This document shows, one piece after another, positions 38,920 through 48,143 of a DNA stretch of 64,000 nt (position 1 is its first letter; each line of letters opens with the position of its first letter). A program made the position numbers and the translations under genes. Source of the DNA: Acidovorax sp. NB1. GTDB lineage: Bacteria; Pseudomonadota; Gammaproteobacteria; Burkholderiales; Burkholderiaceae_C. Location: assembly GCF_005405905.1 (NCBI RefSeq), contig NZ_BJHU01000025.1:124001-188000 (forward strand), in the 5' to 3' direction. A model generated the notes under the pieces. It was not told the origin of the DNA and searched no databases. It saw only the letters and a list, made by a program, of their open reading frames with translations.

Positions 38920-40008
38920 ATGACGGAATGGCCACTCCCCCCTCCCGCCGACGAAGCCCGCATCCAGGCGGCGCTTTGCGATCCGCAGCGGCTGGCCGCG
39001 GTGCATGACAGCGGTTTGCTCGACAGCATTGCGGAAGAGAGTTTTGACCGTTTGACCCGGCTGGCATCCAAGATCACCGGGGCGCCCGTCGCCTTCGTGT
39101 CGCTGCTGGACGCGCACCGTGACTTCTACAAAAGCACGTTCGGCCTGGACGGGCCTTTGAACTCCCTGCGGCAGCTCACGGGGCGGACCTTCTGCCACTA
39201 CGCCCTCGTGTCGGAGGAGCCCCTGGTGCTGGAAGACGCCACACAGCTGCCTGTGTTCCGCGAGGTGCCCACCGTGGCGTCCCTGGGGGTGCGGGCCTAT
39301 GCGGGCATTCCCCTGACCACCGAGGCGGGGCAGGTGCTAGGCAGTTTTTGCGCGGTGGATTTCAAGGCCAAGCGGTGGACGACGCAGGACATCGAAATTT
39401 TGCAGGAGCTGGCCCACTCCGCCATGCGCGAAATCCGGTTGCGCCGGGCACTGCACGACGCCGAGGTGCTGAACCAACAGCTGGTGCAGCAGCAGCGCAA
39501 GGTGGACGAGCTGAACCAGGCGCTCCACGAGCTGGCCCGGACCGACCCGCTCACCGGCTTGCACAACCGGCGTGCTTTTGACGACAGCCTGGGGCTGGAG
39601 ATAGCCGCCGTAGAGCGCACGCGGTCGCCCCTGAGCCTGCTGGTGCTGGACGTGGACCATTTCAAGCAGATCAATGACAGCTTCGGCCACGACGCCGGGG
39701 ACAAGGTGCTGCGCTCCATCGCCCAGGTGCTCAGCGGCTGCGTCCGGATCATCGACATCGTGGCCCGGGTGGGCGGCGAAGAGTTTGCGGTGATCCTGCC
39801 CCACACCGACGCGCAGGGCGCCCACGAGGTGGCCCAGCGCATGCGTGTTGCGGTGGCCCAGGCAAGCTGGCTGAGCCAGCCCACCACCATCAGCATTGGC
39901 GCAGCCAGCCTGCGCACTGCCGAGACCGCCTGCAGCCTTTTTGCGCGGGCTGACGCCGCGCTGTACGCCGCCAAGAAGTCCGGGCGCAACCGCGTGGTGG
40001 CGGCGTAG
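38920..40008 (+). CDS. GAF-GGDEF diguanylate cyclase
   Basis: A 362-residue c-di-GMP synthase. An N-terminal GAF-like sensor (about 25-180, LASKITGAPVAFVSLLDAHR and GRTFCHYALVSEEPLVLED) is followed by a short coiled coil (about 185-205) and a GGDEF domain (about 205-360). The active-site motif is GGEEF (VARVGGEEFAVIL), a functional variant. DVDHFKQINDSFGHDAGD holds the substrate-binding residues. It faces a phosphodiesterase gene only 18 bp away, which would remove the signal. Confidence 0.94.
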   Translation: MTEWPLPPPADEARIQAALCDPQRLAAVHDSGLLDSIAEESFDRLTRLASKITGAPVAFVSLLDAHRDFYKSTFGLDGPLNSLRQLTGRTFCHYALVSEEPLVLEDATQLPVFREVPTVASLGVRAYAGIPLTTEAGQVLGSFCAVDFKAKRWTTQDIEILQELAHSAMREIRLRRALHDAEVLNQQLVQQQRKVDELNQALHELARTDPLTGLHNRRAFDDSLGLEIAAVERTRSPLSLLVLDVDHFKQINDSFGHDAGDKVLRSIAQVLSGCVRIIDIVARVGGEEFAVILPHTDAQGAHEVAQRMRVAVAQASWLSQPTTISIGAASLRTAETACSLFARADAALYAAKKSGRNRVVAA

Positions 40009-40026
40009 GCGCCAACCCCCAAACGC

Positions 40027-40851
40027 TCAGCGGGGCTGGACGTCAAGCGCCAAGGCGTCCACCGTGGCCACCGAGCGAAAGGCCGGCTTGGCAAACAGGT
40101 AGCCCTGCATCAGGCGGATGCCCACGTCGAACAGGAAATCACGTTCAGCAGCTGTCTCGATGCCCTCGGCCACAACCTGGATGCCCATGTCTTCGCACAG
40201 GCGCACCAGATTGCGCACGATGGCCTGGCGGGCGCGGTTGGTATCGACGTTGCGGATCAGGTCCATGTCGATCTTGATGATGTCGGGCTGAAAATCCGAC
40301 AGCAGCTTCAGGCCTGCAAAACCGGCGCCAAAGTCGTCAATGGCGGTCTGGAATCCGCAGCGCTTGTACTCGCGCAGGATCTGTGCAAACCAGGGGCCGT
40401 CCTCGATGCGCTCGCCCTCGGTCACCTCGAAGATGATCTGAGAGAGCGGAAAACCATGGGCCCGGGCCGCCTCCAGCGTCGTGCGGATGCACACCTCGGG
40501 CTTGTAGATCGCATTGGGCAGGAAGTTGATCGACACCGGCTGCGTCAGCCCCAGCTCGGCCGCGCCCTTGATGGCCTTGACCCGGCAGGCCTGGTCGAAG
40601 CGGTAGCGGTTGTGGTCGTTGACCTGGGACAGCACGGTCATCGCCCCCTCGCCGTTGGGGCCACGCACCAGCGCTTCATGCGCAAAAACCACGCGGCGCC
40701 CTACGTCCACGATGGGGTGGTAGGCATAGTCAAACTGAAAGCCCAGGCCCACGGCCTTGCCGCAGTCATCGCAGTCACGGGGCGTGCCACCCAGCGGCAC
40801 GAAATCGGCAGGAAACGAAGGGTTGGACGGGGAGAGAGGAAGCGGGGGCAT
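40027..40851 (-). CDS. EAL-domain c-di-GMP phosphodiesterase
   Basis: A 274-residue stand-alone EAL protein with a short N-terminal segment containing DCDDCG. Catalytic motifs look intact: HEALVR (EAL), NFLPNAIY, FEVTEGE, DDFGAGFAGL, KIDMDL, AEGIET and the final QGYLFAKP. It should hydrolyse c-di-GMP. It converges on the diguanylate cyclase gene with an 18-bp gap, forming a synthesis and degradation pair with overlapping 3' ends. Confidence 0.94.
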   Translation of the reverse strand: MPPLPLSPSNPSFPADFVPLGGTPRDCDDCGKAVGLGFQFDYAYHPIVDVGRRVVFAHEALVRGPNGEGAMTVLSQVNDHNRYRFDQACRVKAIKGAAELGLTQPVSINFLPNAIYKPEVCIRTTLEAARAHGFPLSQIIFEVTEGERIEDGPWFAQILREYKRCGFQTAIDDFGAGFAGLKLLSDFQPDIIKIDMDLIRNVDTNRARQAIVRNLVRLCEDMGIQVVAEGIETAAERDFLFDVGIRLMQGYLFAKPAFRSVATVDALALDVQPR

Positions 40852-40979
40852 GGATCCGATTCTCCGTTCGATTCACAAGACAGACAGGGTTACAGGATTT
40901 GACATCGCACGGGCCACTGGCTGCAAATAGCCCTGCGGAAAGACAGGTGTGCGGCGGCCTCATATCGCGGTGCCGAAGG

Positions 40980-42110
40980 TCAGGCACTGGGCACCGGTCC
41001 CACCGGTTCGGGCGGCAGCACGCCCCGCATCGCCAGGCAAAACGGCTGCACGCAAGCCGCCCGCGCCGCATAGGGGCAGCCCACCGTTTCGCACAGGCCC
41101 GATGCGCCATTGCGCGCGCGGTCTTCCTCACGCGGCACCTGGCCGCTGGCCTGCAGCACGGCCATCTGCGTCCAGGGGTCGAGACGGCCCGTGGCCTGCT
41201 GCAGCATGTCGCGGCCATACACGGTGGCGGCCAGCTGCGGCTGAAAGTCCAGCACCAGCAGCGCACTGGTGCGCGGCGCTGCGGCGTCCGCCCCCTGCAG
41301 CACCAGGGCCAGCACGCCCGACTGCAGCGCCTGCGCGGGGCCGGCAAAAGGCACCTGCAGCGGCACCGCCCCCGGTGCGCCCGCAGCCCCCTGCGCAGAT
41401 GCAGGCGTGGGCGCAGGCTGCTGCGATGCGATCCAGGGCACCGGCACGCGCAGGGTCAGCGCAAAACTGCGCGGGCCTTCGGGGGTCAGCACCGCACCCT
41501 GGCGCACCAGCCAGGTCTGCAGCGGCGGTGTGTCTGCATCCAGCGCCCCACGCTCCAGGTCCTGCGCCAGCCCCACGGGCCAGGGCTGCGCGGCCACCAC
41601 CCGCTGCGGGGCGCCACTGCCTGCCGTGACCTGCTCCAGCACCGCACGCACCATGCCCATCAGCGGCGCACTGAGGCCGGTGGCGGGCCAGTCCGCCCCC
41701 CGCACGGGGGCAGCACCCGCTGCGGGGGCAGGCGCCCCCACGGGCAGCGGCGGGGGCGGCAGGGGCCCGCGGGCAGCCAGCCCCGGCCGCGTGCCTGGCG
41801 CAGCCCCCACGGCACCCGCGCCGGGGCCCGCCGCTTCGCGCCGGGGCTCAAACCCGGCCCCCAGTTGCTCGCGCGCCTGGGGCGAGATGCTGGCCTTGTC
41901 GGCCGGTACCGGCAAAGGCCCTGCCGCCGGGCTGGGCGACGTGGCCGTGGGCGGCGGCGCACTGGCATCGGCCGGGGGCAGCGGCGCGGGGGCCACGCCG
42001 GGTTTCTTGTCCAGCCCCAGCAGCGCCGTCTGCCGCTGCAGCGCGGCCTCGGCCAGAAACTGGGCCACAGGGGGCAAGGCGCTGCGCGAAGGGTCGATGG
42101 GGAGGGCCAT
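40980..42110 (-). CDS. Pro/Ala-rich hypothetical protein with cysteine C-terminus
   Basis: A 376-residue protein; I do not recognise a named family. Residues about 35-135 are very rich in Pro and Ala. A conserved-looking globular part follows (about 140-300, ending LLVLDFQPQLAATVYGRDML), with a superficial resemblance to flagellar hook-length proteins. The C-terminus has four cysteines in CETVGCPYAARAACVQPFC, suggesting metal or disulfide. ATG 42110 was chosen for a Shine-Dalgarno-like upstream and because the region above is repeat sequence. No signal peptide is visible. Confidence 0.75.
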   Translation of the reverse strand: MALPIDPSRSALPPVAQFLAEAALQRQTALLGLDKKPGVAPAPLPPADASAPPPTATSPSPAAGPLPVPADKASISPQAREQLGAGFEPRREAAGPGAGAVGAAPGTRPGLAARGPLPPPPLPVGAPAPAAGAAPVRGADWPATGLSAPLMGMVRAVLEQVTAGSGAPQRVVAAQPWPVGLAQDLERGALDADTPPLQTWLVRQGAVLTPEGPRSFALTLRVPVPWIASQQPAPTPASAQGAAGAPGAVPLQVPFAGPAQALQSGVLALVLQGADAAAPRTSALLVLDFQPQLAATVYGRDMLQQATGRLDPWTQMAVLQASGQVPREEDRARNGASGLCETVGCPYAARAACVQPFCLAMRGVLPPEPVGPVPSA

Positions 42111-42205
42111 ACAGGGCAAGCGGGGGGATGCCGGATTCTGTCGCCATTCCCTGCGCGTGACCAGTCCCGCCGGCTGCACAGCGCGTACACCACACACGCA
42201 CCGCA

Positions 42206-42272
42206 ATTGCTATCATTTATATAGCTTACAAGGCAATACCATTGCGCGCAGAGGCCATTTTTAACTCAGAAT
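42206..42272 (+). repeat. Dispersed repeat, copy C
   Basis: TTGCTATCATTTATATAGCT, then ATTGCGCGCAGAGGCCA and TTTTTAACTCAG, in the divergent gap between two unknown genes. Confidence 0.8.
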
Positions 42273-42303
42273 CTGGGCACCCCTCACGCCCGCCAAGCCC
42301 GCC

Positions 42304-42942
42304 ATGCCCTCGCTCCACCCGGTGCCTCCACCCTCCCGCAGCGCCCCGCCCCACCGGTGGGTGGCCCCGGCCCTGCTGTGTGCGGTGCTGGGCTATCTGC
42401 TGCTGGCCGCCTGGTTGTTCGCGCCGGGCTGGGAGCGCGCCTTCCGCTCCGACCATTCGCCCGCAGCCTGGCTCTCCAGCGCCTTGCTGCTGGCGCTGTG
42501 CACCACCGCGCTGCGCCTCACGGCCGAGCGCTGCCTGCCCCTTGGGCTGGGCGTGTGCCTGGCGCTGGCGTTTGCGGTGCTGGCGGTGGACGAGCAGTTC
42601 ATGCTGCACGAGCTGTGGAAGTTCCGCTGCCACGAATGGACGGACGCCTGCCGCTGGGGCCCCGTGCGCGAGGCGCCGATGCTGGCAGTGGCCGTGGTGG
42701 GCGGGGCCATGCTGGTGTGGCTGCACCACGCCCTGGGCCACCGCAGCACCCGCTGCCTGCTGTGGGCCGGGTTTGCCGTGGGTCTGGCGGCCATTGCCGT
42801 GGACCAGTGGCCAGAGGTGCAGCCGCAGGGGCGCTGGTGGCCCGAGCTGCCGCAGTGGCTGGCAACGCTGGAAGAGGCGCTGGAGGTGGTGGCCGAGGCG
42901 CTGGTGCTGGCGGCGCTGCTGCGGCAGCCGGGGGCACGGTGA
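42304..42942 (+). CDS. Hypothetical membrane protein
   Basis: A 212-residue integral membrane protein with about five or six hydrophobic helices. These include WVAPALLCAVLGYLLLAAWL at 19-38, ALLLALCTTALRL near 60, GVCLALAFAVLAVDEQFML near 81 and MLAVAVVGGAMLVWLHHALG near 127. The motif DEQFMLHE sits at a membrane edge and may be functional. I do not recognise the family. Confidence 0.72.
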   Translation: MPSLHPVPPPSRSAPPHRWVAPALLCAVLGYLLLAAWLFAPGWERAFRSDHSPAAWLSSALLLALCTTALRLTAERCLPLGLGVCLALAFAVLAVDEQFMLHELWKFRCHEWTDACRWGPVREAPMLAVAVVGGAMLVWLHHALGHRSTRCLLWAGFAVGLAAIAVDQWPEVQPQGRWWPELPQWLATLEEALEVVAEALVLAALLRQPGAR

Positions 42943-42957
42943 AGCGCGGGCGCGTCC

Positions 42958-43060
42958 TACGGATTTGCATTCGACCGCATAACCAGGCGGGAAGCCGCAG
43001 ACAGTGCTGTAGCACGGCAAGGCGAACCAACGACGTTATGCGGTTGAAGGCGAAGCCGTA
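42958..43060. repeat. Inverted-repeat-bounded intergenic element (~103 bp)
   Basis: Imperfect inverted arms of about 26 bases at 42958-42983 and 43035-43060; the inner 14 bases TTCGACCGCATAAC and GTTATGCGGTTGAA differ at one position. Between the arms is a GCCGCAGACAGTGCTGTAGC block. It looks like a REP/BIME-type element and fills the gap between convergent genes. Confidence 0.65.
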
Positions 43061-44713
43061 TCACTCCCCCGTGCGCCGCCACACCAGCCCCAGCGCCCTG
43101 ACTTTTTGCCAGGCGCTGGCGCGTTCGTCCGAGAGCACGTCCAGAAAATCCGACAGGCGCTTGGACTTGACCATGGTGTAGACCGTGAGCGAGGTGGTCA
43201 ACACAAACACCAGCGCAAAGATGCCCAGCTTCTGCCCCACCGGCGCATCGGCCTCGGCCAGCAGGTTCATGCCCAGAAAGCCCGTGGTCACGGTGCCGAT
43301 CAGGCCAAAGATGGTCACCACCGTCAGCCGCACCACGGTGTTGGCCTGGCGGCGCAGGCTGTCGGCGTCCAGGTACTGGTTCATCTCGCCGATGCGCTCC
43401 TTGACCTCGGTGTAGAGCGGGTCCAGCCCGAGGTGGTTGGAGCACATGCGGAACAGCGCGCGCACCTGGGCCTGTTCGGACACCTCGTGAAACCAGTACC
43501 GGTGCGTGAAGCGTAGAAAACCGGCAAAGCTGTCACGGATGGTGCGCTTGAAGCGGCGCACGCTGGCGGCGTCGGCAATGTCCAGGTTTTTCAGGGCCTC
43601 GGCCAGCCGGTCCGAGAACATCAGCAGCGCCGCTTTCTGGAAATGTGCAATCAGGAACAGCAAAAAATGCTGGTGCCGGAACTGCGCCAGCACCCCCCGG
43701 TCACGGCAGACAAAAAACGGGCTGTTGACATCGCCCAGCACCAGCAGCGAATGGCCGCTGCACAGATAACGCGTGTGGGGGGCGGCGCCGCTGCTGCTCC
43801 AGAAGCGGTCGTAGCAGAACCGTTGTTCAAAGTCGGCCAGGTGCTCCTCGGCATAGGGCAGGCAGGCGTCGTCGCCCGGCCTGGCCGCGCCAGTCACCAG
43901 CCCGAGGCGCACGAAGTCGCTGCGGCTCAAGGCGCGCGGGTCGTCCAGCGCCAGAAACGCCAGCTGCGGCATGCGGTAGTACTCGATCTGCCGGTAGCGC
44001 AGGGGGCCGCTGCGCTCCGAATGGTCGCTCACCAGCGGCTCCAGCAGCCAGGCCCAGTGGGCCGCGATGCGCGGGGCGCGGTGGCTGCTGACATGGGCCA
44101 TGAACAGGTCGCGCTGGTTGGCGTCGGACGCGGCCAGCACCTGCCCGGCGGCATCCAACCACTCCGCGCTGAACAGGCAGTGCTGGGCGTGGCCCTCCGC
44201 ATCCCACCCGGCGGGGTAGCCCCGGCCGAAGCGGTACAGCAGCTCCTGCGCCTGGGGCAGCGCCAGGTCGCGGGCGCTGACCTCGACATTGAGCAGCACC
44301 AGGTCCAGGTCGAGAAAAAAGTACAGGTCCACATGGACGATGTCGAGCGTGATCGGCGCCGCGCCGGGGTGCAGCACCGCCCGCACGGCGCTGACATCGC
44401 TGCGCCGGAACACCCGCATGGGCGAGCCCGTGGCGCTGCCACCTTTCTGGCTGCGCCCCTCGCCATACAGAAAGCGCTGCACATAGGGCAAAAAGGTCAC
44501 GAACTCGTTGTAATGCCGCTCGTGAAACCGCTGGCTGTCGCCCGTGAACTCGTCCACCACCTCGCGCCAGGGCGAGGCCTCGCCCATGTCCGCCAGCAGC
44601 TCCCAGGGCTTGGCGTGCCGCCCCTCGGAGCCCCGCACCGGCATCAGGCGCAGCGGCCACAACAGGACCTGGCGCAACTCCCGCACGCAGAGGGAATGGG
44701 ACTCAACGGACAT
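43061..44713 (-). CDS. CorA-like divalent cation transporter family protein
   Basis: A 550-residue protein with a very long cytoplasmic N-terminal part and two C-terminal transmembrane helices. The first helix ends in FLGMN (about residue 492), the GMN signature of the CorA channel family; the second helix contains FALVFVLTTSLTVYTMV. The preceding stretch RIGEMNQYLDADSLRRQANT resembles the CorA stalk. The length is well above the usual 320-370. The N-terminal region (HVDLYFFLDLDLVLLNVEVS) matches a subgroup with an extended sensor. Transport of Mg2+ or another metal is inferred. Confidence 0.8.
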   Translation of the reverse strand: MSVESHSLCVRELRQVLLWPLRLMPVRGSEGRHAKPWELLADMGEASPWREVVDEFTGDSQRFHERHYNEFVTFLPYVQRFLYGEGRSQKGGSATGSPMRVFRRSDVSAVRAVLHPGAAPITLDIVHVDLYFFLDLDLVLLNVEVSARDLALPQAQELLYRFGRGYPAGWDAEGHAQHCLFSAEWLDAAGQVLAASDANQRDLFMAHVSSHRAPRIAAHWAWLLEPLVSDHSERSGPLRYRQIEYYRMPQLAFLALDDPRALSRSDFVRLGLVTGAARPGDDACLPYAEEHLADFEQRFCYDRFWSSSGAAPHTRYLCSGHSLLVLGDVNSPFFVCRDRGVLAQFRHQHFLLFLIAHFQKAALLMFSDRLAEALKNLDIADAASVRRFKRTIRDSFAGFLRFTHRYWFHEVSEQAQVRALFRMCSNHLGLDPLYTEVKERIGEMNQYLDADSLRRQANTVVRLTVVTIFGLIGTVTTGFLGMNLLAEADAPVGQKLGIFALVFVLTTSLTVYTMVKSKRLSDFLDVLSDERASAWQKVRALGLVWRRTGE

Positions 44714-44827
44714 GGGCGGGCCTTTCGTGGGGTCGGGGCCGCACGCCAGGCGCTGGCGGCAGACCCATGGGCAGTGTCGGAAACCATGCTACCCAAAACC
44801 GCCGGGGGCGGGGGCCTCACAGGCCGC

Positions 44828-46222
44828 TCAGGTGCACTCCTGGTCCACCCAATGCCCGGCCCGGAACCACTGGCCGCTGATGTTGAGGTACCAGCGCCAT
44901 TCAAAGATGGGCTCGAAGCTCATGCCGCCCGGCGAAGGAGTGTCGATGCGCAGGATGTCCGCCACGCCGTCGCGGTCCAGGTCGATCTCGTGCACCGTCA
45001 CAGCGGTGTGCTTGCGCGTGGGCTTGTCGCGGATGGGCGGGTCGGCGGGCTGCATCCAGCTGGTGGCGTAGCGCCGGGTCTTTACCTTCACCGCATCGGG
45101 CGGCAGCTTGCCGGGCAGCACCAGGCGAGCCAGCACGTCGGCCGACTCTGACACCTTGGCGTAGCCGCGCACGGCAGTGGTCTCGTCGTTGCGCGGGTCG
45201 TCAAAGCCCTTGCCCGGGTAGTGGCCGCCGCAATAGTGGTCCGCATTGCTGATGTCCCAATACCGCCGACCCAAGGTGCGGGCGCCCACCAGGCCCTGGT
45301 GCGTGATGGCGTACAGCGTGAGCGCCGGGGCAAAGGCCAGATCGGCACCGCCCACGTCCCAAAAGCCGGTCACGAACTCGATCTCGGGTCCGCTGTGGCG
45401 GTTGAAGCTGCCATAGGGCGCAGTGGTGGGCTCCACGGCAATGCGGCTGCCCGCCACCGCCGCGATGCCATCGGCTTCGGCCTCGTGCAGCAGAGCCACG
45501 CCCGTGTGGCTGCGGAAGTACGACGGGGCAATCGCAGGCAGCGTGGGCGGGGCGGCCAGGGGCGCCACGGCGGGGATGTGGTCCACGGCGCGGGCCAGCT
45601 TCACATCGTCCAGCGGGTTCACCGGGCGGCCCCGGTCGATCTCCTGCTCGGGCCGCAGCAGCACGCCGCCGCGCATGAGCTTTTTGGCCGCCTCCCATTC
45701 GGGGCGCTGGGGGTACAACACCGGCATCCGCAGCGTGTGGCTTTGGACCAGCGCGGGCAACTGCAAGGCAGCGGGGCGCGGCAGTGCGTTGCCGTAGGCC
45801 CTCATGCGGTTGGCCGACGGCGCCACCCAGAACGCGCGGGCGGCGTCCTTGCCCGCCTGCGCCAGGGTGAGGGGCTGGTCGGCCAGCAGGTTGCAGGCCA
45901 CATGGGCTTGCAGGGGTTCGGCCAGCGGCGGGCCCAGGCGCGCATCGCCCGCATACAGCACGGCGCACCAGCCGTCGCGCTCGGTGAGCTGTTGCAGCAC
46001 GGTGTTGGCAGGCACCTGGGCCACCACGCGCGCCTGCGACTGGGCAGCATCGCGCAGGTTGACCCAGGAGCCCTGCACGTAGCGCTGCTTGGCAGGCGCG
46101 ACGGCCGGGGCCTGGGCCCACGCGCTGACGCCCGCCAGTGCAGCAACCGACGCAACCGCTATGGCGACCATGAACGCAGCGGGAGCTCGCAAGCGTCGCC
46201 GGGCTTTCGATGTCGTTCCCAT
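44828..46222 (-). CDS. Exported SH3-domain-containing protein
   Basis: A 464-residue secreted or periplasmic protein. The signal peptide spans residues 1-36 (FMVAIAVASVAALAGVSAWA, cleavage before QAP). A bacterial SH3-like domain follows (about 45-115, VQGSWVNLRDAAQSQARVVA and ERDGWCAVLY). The large C-terminal region contains EIEFVTGFWDVGG and HEIDLDRDGVADILRIDTP, an FG-GAP-like calcium-binding loop pattern. I do not recognise the C-terminal domain. ATG 46222 gives a normal signal. It is downstream of the exported lyase gene on the same strand after 105 bp. Confidence 0.78.
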   Translation of the reverse strand: MGTTSKARRRLRAPAAFMVAIAVASVAALAGVSAWAQAPAVAPAKQRYVQGSWVNLRDAAQSQARVVAQVPANTVLQQLTERDGWCAVLYAGDARLGPPLAEPLQAHVACNLLADQPLTLAQAGKDAARAFWVAPSANRMRAYGNALPRPAALQLPALVQSHTLRMPVLYPQRPEWEAAKKLMRGGVLLRPEQEIDRGRPVNPLDDVKLARAVDHIPAVAPLAAPPTLPAIAPSYFRSHTGVALLHEAEADGIAAVAGSRIAVEPTTAPYGSFNRHSGPEIEFVTGFWDVGGADLAFAPALTLYAITHQGLVGARTLGRRYWDISNADHYCGGHYPGKGFDDPRNDETTAVRGYAKVSESADVLARLVLPGKLPPDAVKVKTRRYATSWMQPADPPIRDKPTRKHTAVTVHEIDLDRDGVADILRIDTPSPGGMSFEPIFEWRWYLNISGQWFRAGHWVDQECT

Positions 46223-46327
46223 GTGTGTTGACTCCCTTCGCGATGGGCGTGAGTATCGCCCGCCCGAGAGACCCACTCCGGTCGAGCCCTTCGGCCCGCC
46301 TGAAGCACACAGCCCGCGAGCCCACGC

Positions 46328-47968
46328 TCAAGGCAACGACTTCACACCATCAAAAGCCGCGTTCAAGGCAGCCTCAGCCGCCAGCAGCCGCTGCCGCGCC
46401 TCGCCCGACCACACGCGGTCTTTGGCCAGGGTGTCCTTGGCAACCGTCGCCATGCGCGTGACCTCCTGCGGCTGCGGCCCGCCCGTGCCGGTGCGGGTGG
46501 TCACCATGTCTGCGGGAGACAAAGCGCGGCGAAATGCGGCTTCACCCAGCGGAAGGCGCTGGTCCTTAAGGTCGTATTTCTTGCCCGCTTCGCGGTAGAT
46601 GCGCACGGCTTCCGCGTACGGAAAATCCTTGGGGCGAATGCTGCGCTCTTTGGCAAACACCACCACGTCCGACGCAAAGTGGTGCCCCACGCGGAACGGC
46701 ACGCCATGGCTGCGCTGCAGCGCTTCAGCCAGTTCCATCGAGGTGGTCCACTCGGATTCGAGTTCGTCCAGCGCACGCGCGGGGTCGATGCGCAATGAGT
46801 CCAGCACATCGGCAAACTGCTGCAGCATCTCCGTGCCCTGCACAAAGGTCTTGGCGCTGGCCGGGCTCCAGGTGTTCTTGTAGTCGATCATGCCGGGCGT
46901 GACGTTATGCGCCCGCCACAGCGATGCCTGGGCCGAGGCCACCACGTCGCTGGCCTTGGCCCGCGTGTTCTGGATGATGCCGGGGTTGGCCTTCTGGGGC
47001 ATGGCGCTGCTGGTGTAGGTCTTGCCACTGGCCAACAACAACCACGGCCGGGTCTGGTGGTACTGCGTGTGCACATCCTGCATGAAGGCGCCCACGCGGA
47101 TGGCCGTGGAACTGGCGATGGAGGTGGCCTCGATGGGAATGTCGTAGGTGCTGATCTGCCCCGCATCCAGCGAGTTGACGATCAGCCCGTCAAACCCCAG
47201 CAGTTGCGCCAGGCGCTCGCGGTTGATGCTCCAGCTGGAGTTGGCCAGCACGGCCGTGCCCATGGGGCTGAGGTTGATGCGCGCGTAGGCCTCGCGGATG
47301 CGTGCCGAGTCGCGCGCAAACGAATCGGCAAACGCCATCAGGTAGTGCCCGTAGCTGATGGGCATGGCCTGCACGCCATTGGTGTACGCGGGCACATAGG
47401 TGGCGGTGTGTGCCTGCGCCGTGTTGATGAGCCGTGCGCGCACCTGGTCCAGCGCATCGGCAAAGTCCAGCATCTCCAGACGCAACTGCGCCGCATTCAA
47501 GGTGGAATGGATGTCCTGGCGGCTGCGCCCGGTGTGGATGAGCGTGGCCTCGGGGCCCACAGCGTCGGTGATGATCTTCTCGACCTGCAGCACATCGGTG
47601 GGGCGCTTGCCACCGGGCGTGGTGGCCTGGGTGATCGACAGCTCGACACCGCGCGCGATGCGGCCGGCCTGGGCCTTGGGGATGATGCCCTGCTCGACAT
47701 TCACCACGGTCGATGCCATGTTGATGCGACCGAACCAGTAGAACGTGTCTTGCGACTTGGCCAAGGCGCTGGTGGCATCCCCTTTGACCACGCCCTGGAT
47801 CTTGGCGACCTGCGCCTGGCACTCGGCGGTGGTTTTGCAGGCGGTGTCGAGCGTGTCGGCGGCTTGCGCCTGGCCCATGGCCAGGATGGCACCCACGACC
47901 GGGGCGAGCAGGAAGCGGGTGGGGCGCAAGGTGATCGTGCGCGCAGGGTGGCGCTGAGGCGATGGCAT
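46328..47968 (-). CDS. Exported argininosuccinate-lyase-like (fumarase/aspartase superfamily) protein
   Basis: A 546-residue lyase-superfamily protein. A signal peptide is evident (FLLAPVVGAILAMGQAQA, cleavage before ADTLD), unusual for this normally cytoplasmic superfamily. Motifs are HTGRSRQDIHST (argininosuccinate lyase region 1-like), ANSSWSINRERLA and the superfamily signature SSAMPQKANPG, with the flexible loop containing the catalytic Ser. ATG 47968 has a good AGGAG. It is divergent from a LysR regulator with palindromes between. Relatives include argininosuccinate and EDDS lyases, so an extracellular N-substituted aspartate-like compound is a reasonable but unproven substrate. Confidence 0.82.
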   Translation of the reverse strand: MPSPQRHPARTITLRPTRFLLAPVVGAILAMGQAQAADTLDTACKTTAECQAQVAKIQGVVKGDATSALAKSQDTFYWFGRINMASTVVNVEQGIIPKAQAGRIARGVELSITQATTPGGKRPTDVLQVEKIITDAVGPEATLIHTGRSRQDIHSTLNAAQLRLEMLDFADALDQVRARLINTAQAHTATYVPAYTNGVQAMPISYGHYLMAFADSFARDSARIREAYARINLSPMGTAVLANSSWSINRERLAQLLGFDGLIVNSLDAGQISTYDIPIEATSIASSTAIRVGAFMQDVHTQYHQTRPWLLLASGKTYTSSAMPQKANPGIIQNTRAKASDVVASAQASLWRAHNVTPGMIDYKNTWSPASAKTFVQGTEMLQQFADVLDSLRIDPARALDELESEWTTSMELAEALQRSHGVPFRVGHHFASDVVVFAKERSIRPKDFPYAEAVRIYREAGKKYDLKDQRLPLGEAAFRRALSPADMVTTRTGTGGPQPQEVTRMATVAKDTLAKDRVWSGEARQRLLAAEAALNAAFDGVKSLP

Positions 47969-48024
47969 GGGGTTTTGTCTCCTGAGATACCGCTCAGCCA
48001 GCGGCGGGCTGGCGCGGGAATAAG

Positions 48025-48124
48025 ATTCGTTAATTGAATGAACCCAGCATGGGTTTGCACCCCACTGGCCCCGGAATCGTTCCACAACGATCCAAGCAAG
48101 GCCAATGCTTCTTTTTCAATTGAA
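48025..48124. promoter_or_regulatory. LysR-type operator candidates between lyase and LysR genes
   Basis: In the 175-bp divergent gap: ATTCGTTAATTGAAT (48025-48039), an inverted repeat of the T-N11-A kind, and a perfect palindrome TTCAATTGAA (48115-48124). Both share the TTCRNTYGAA-like half-sites. Confidence 0.6.
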
Positions 48125-48143
48125 TCCATTTTTCGAATAGCCC

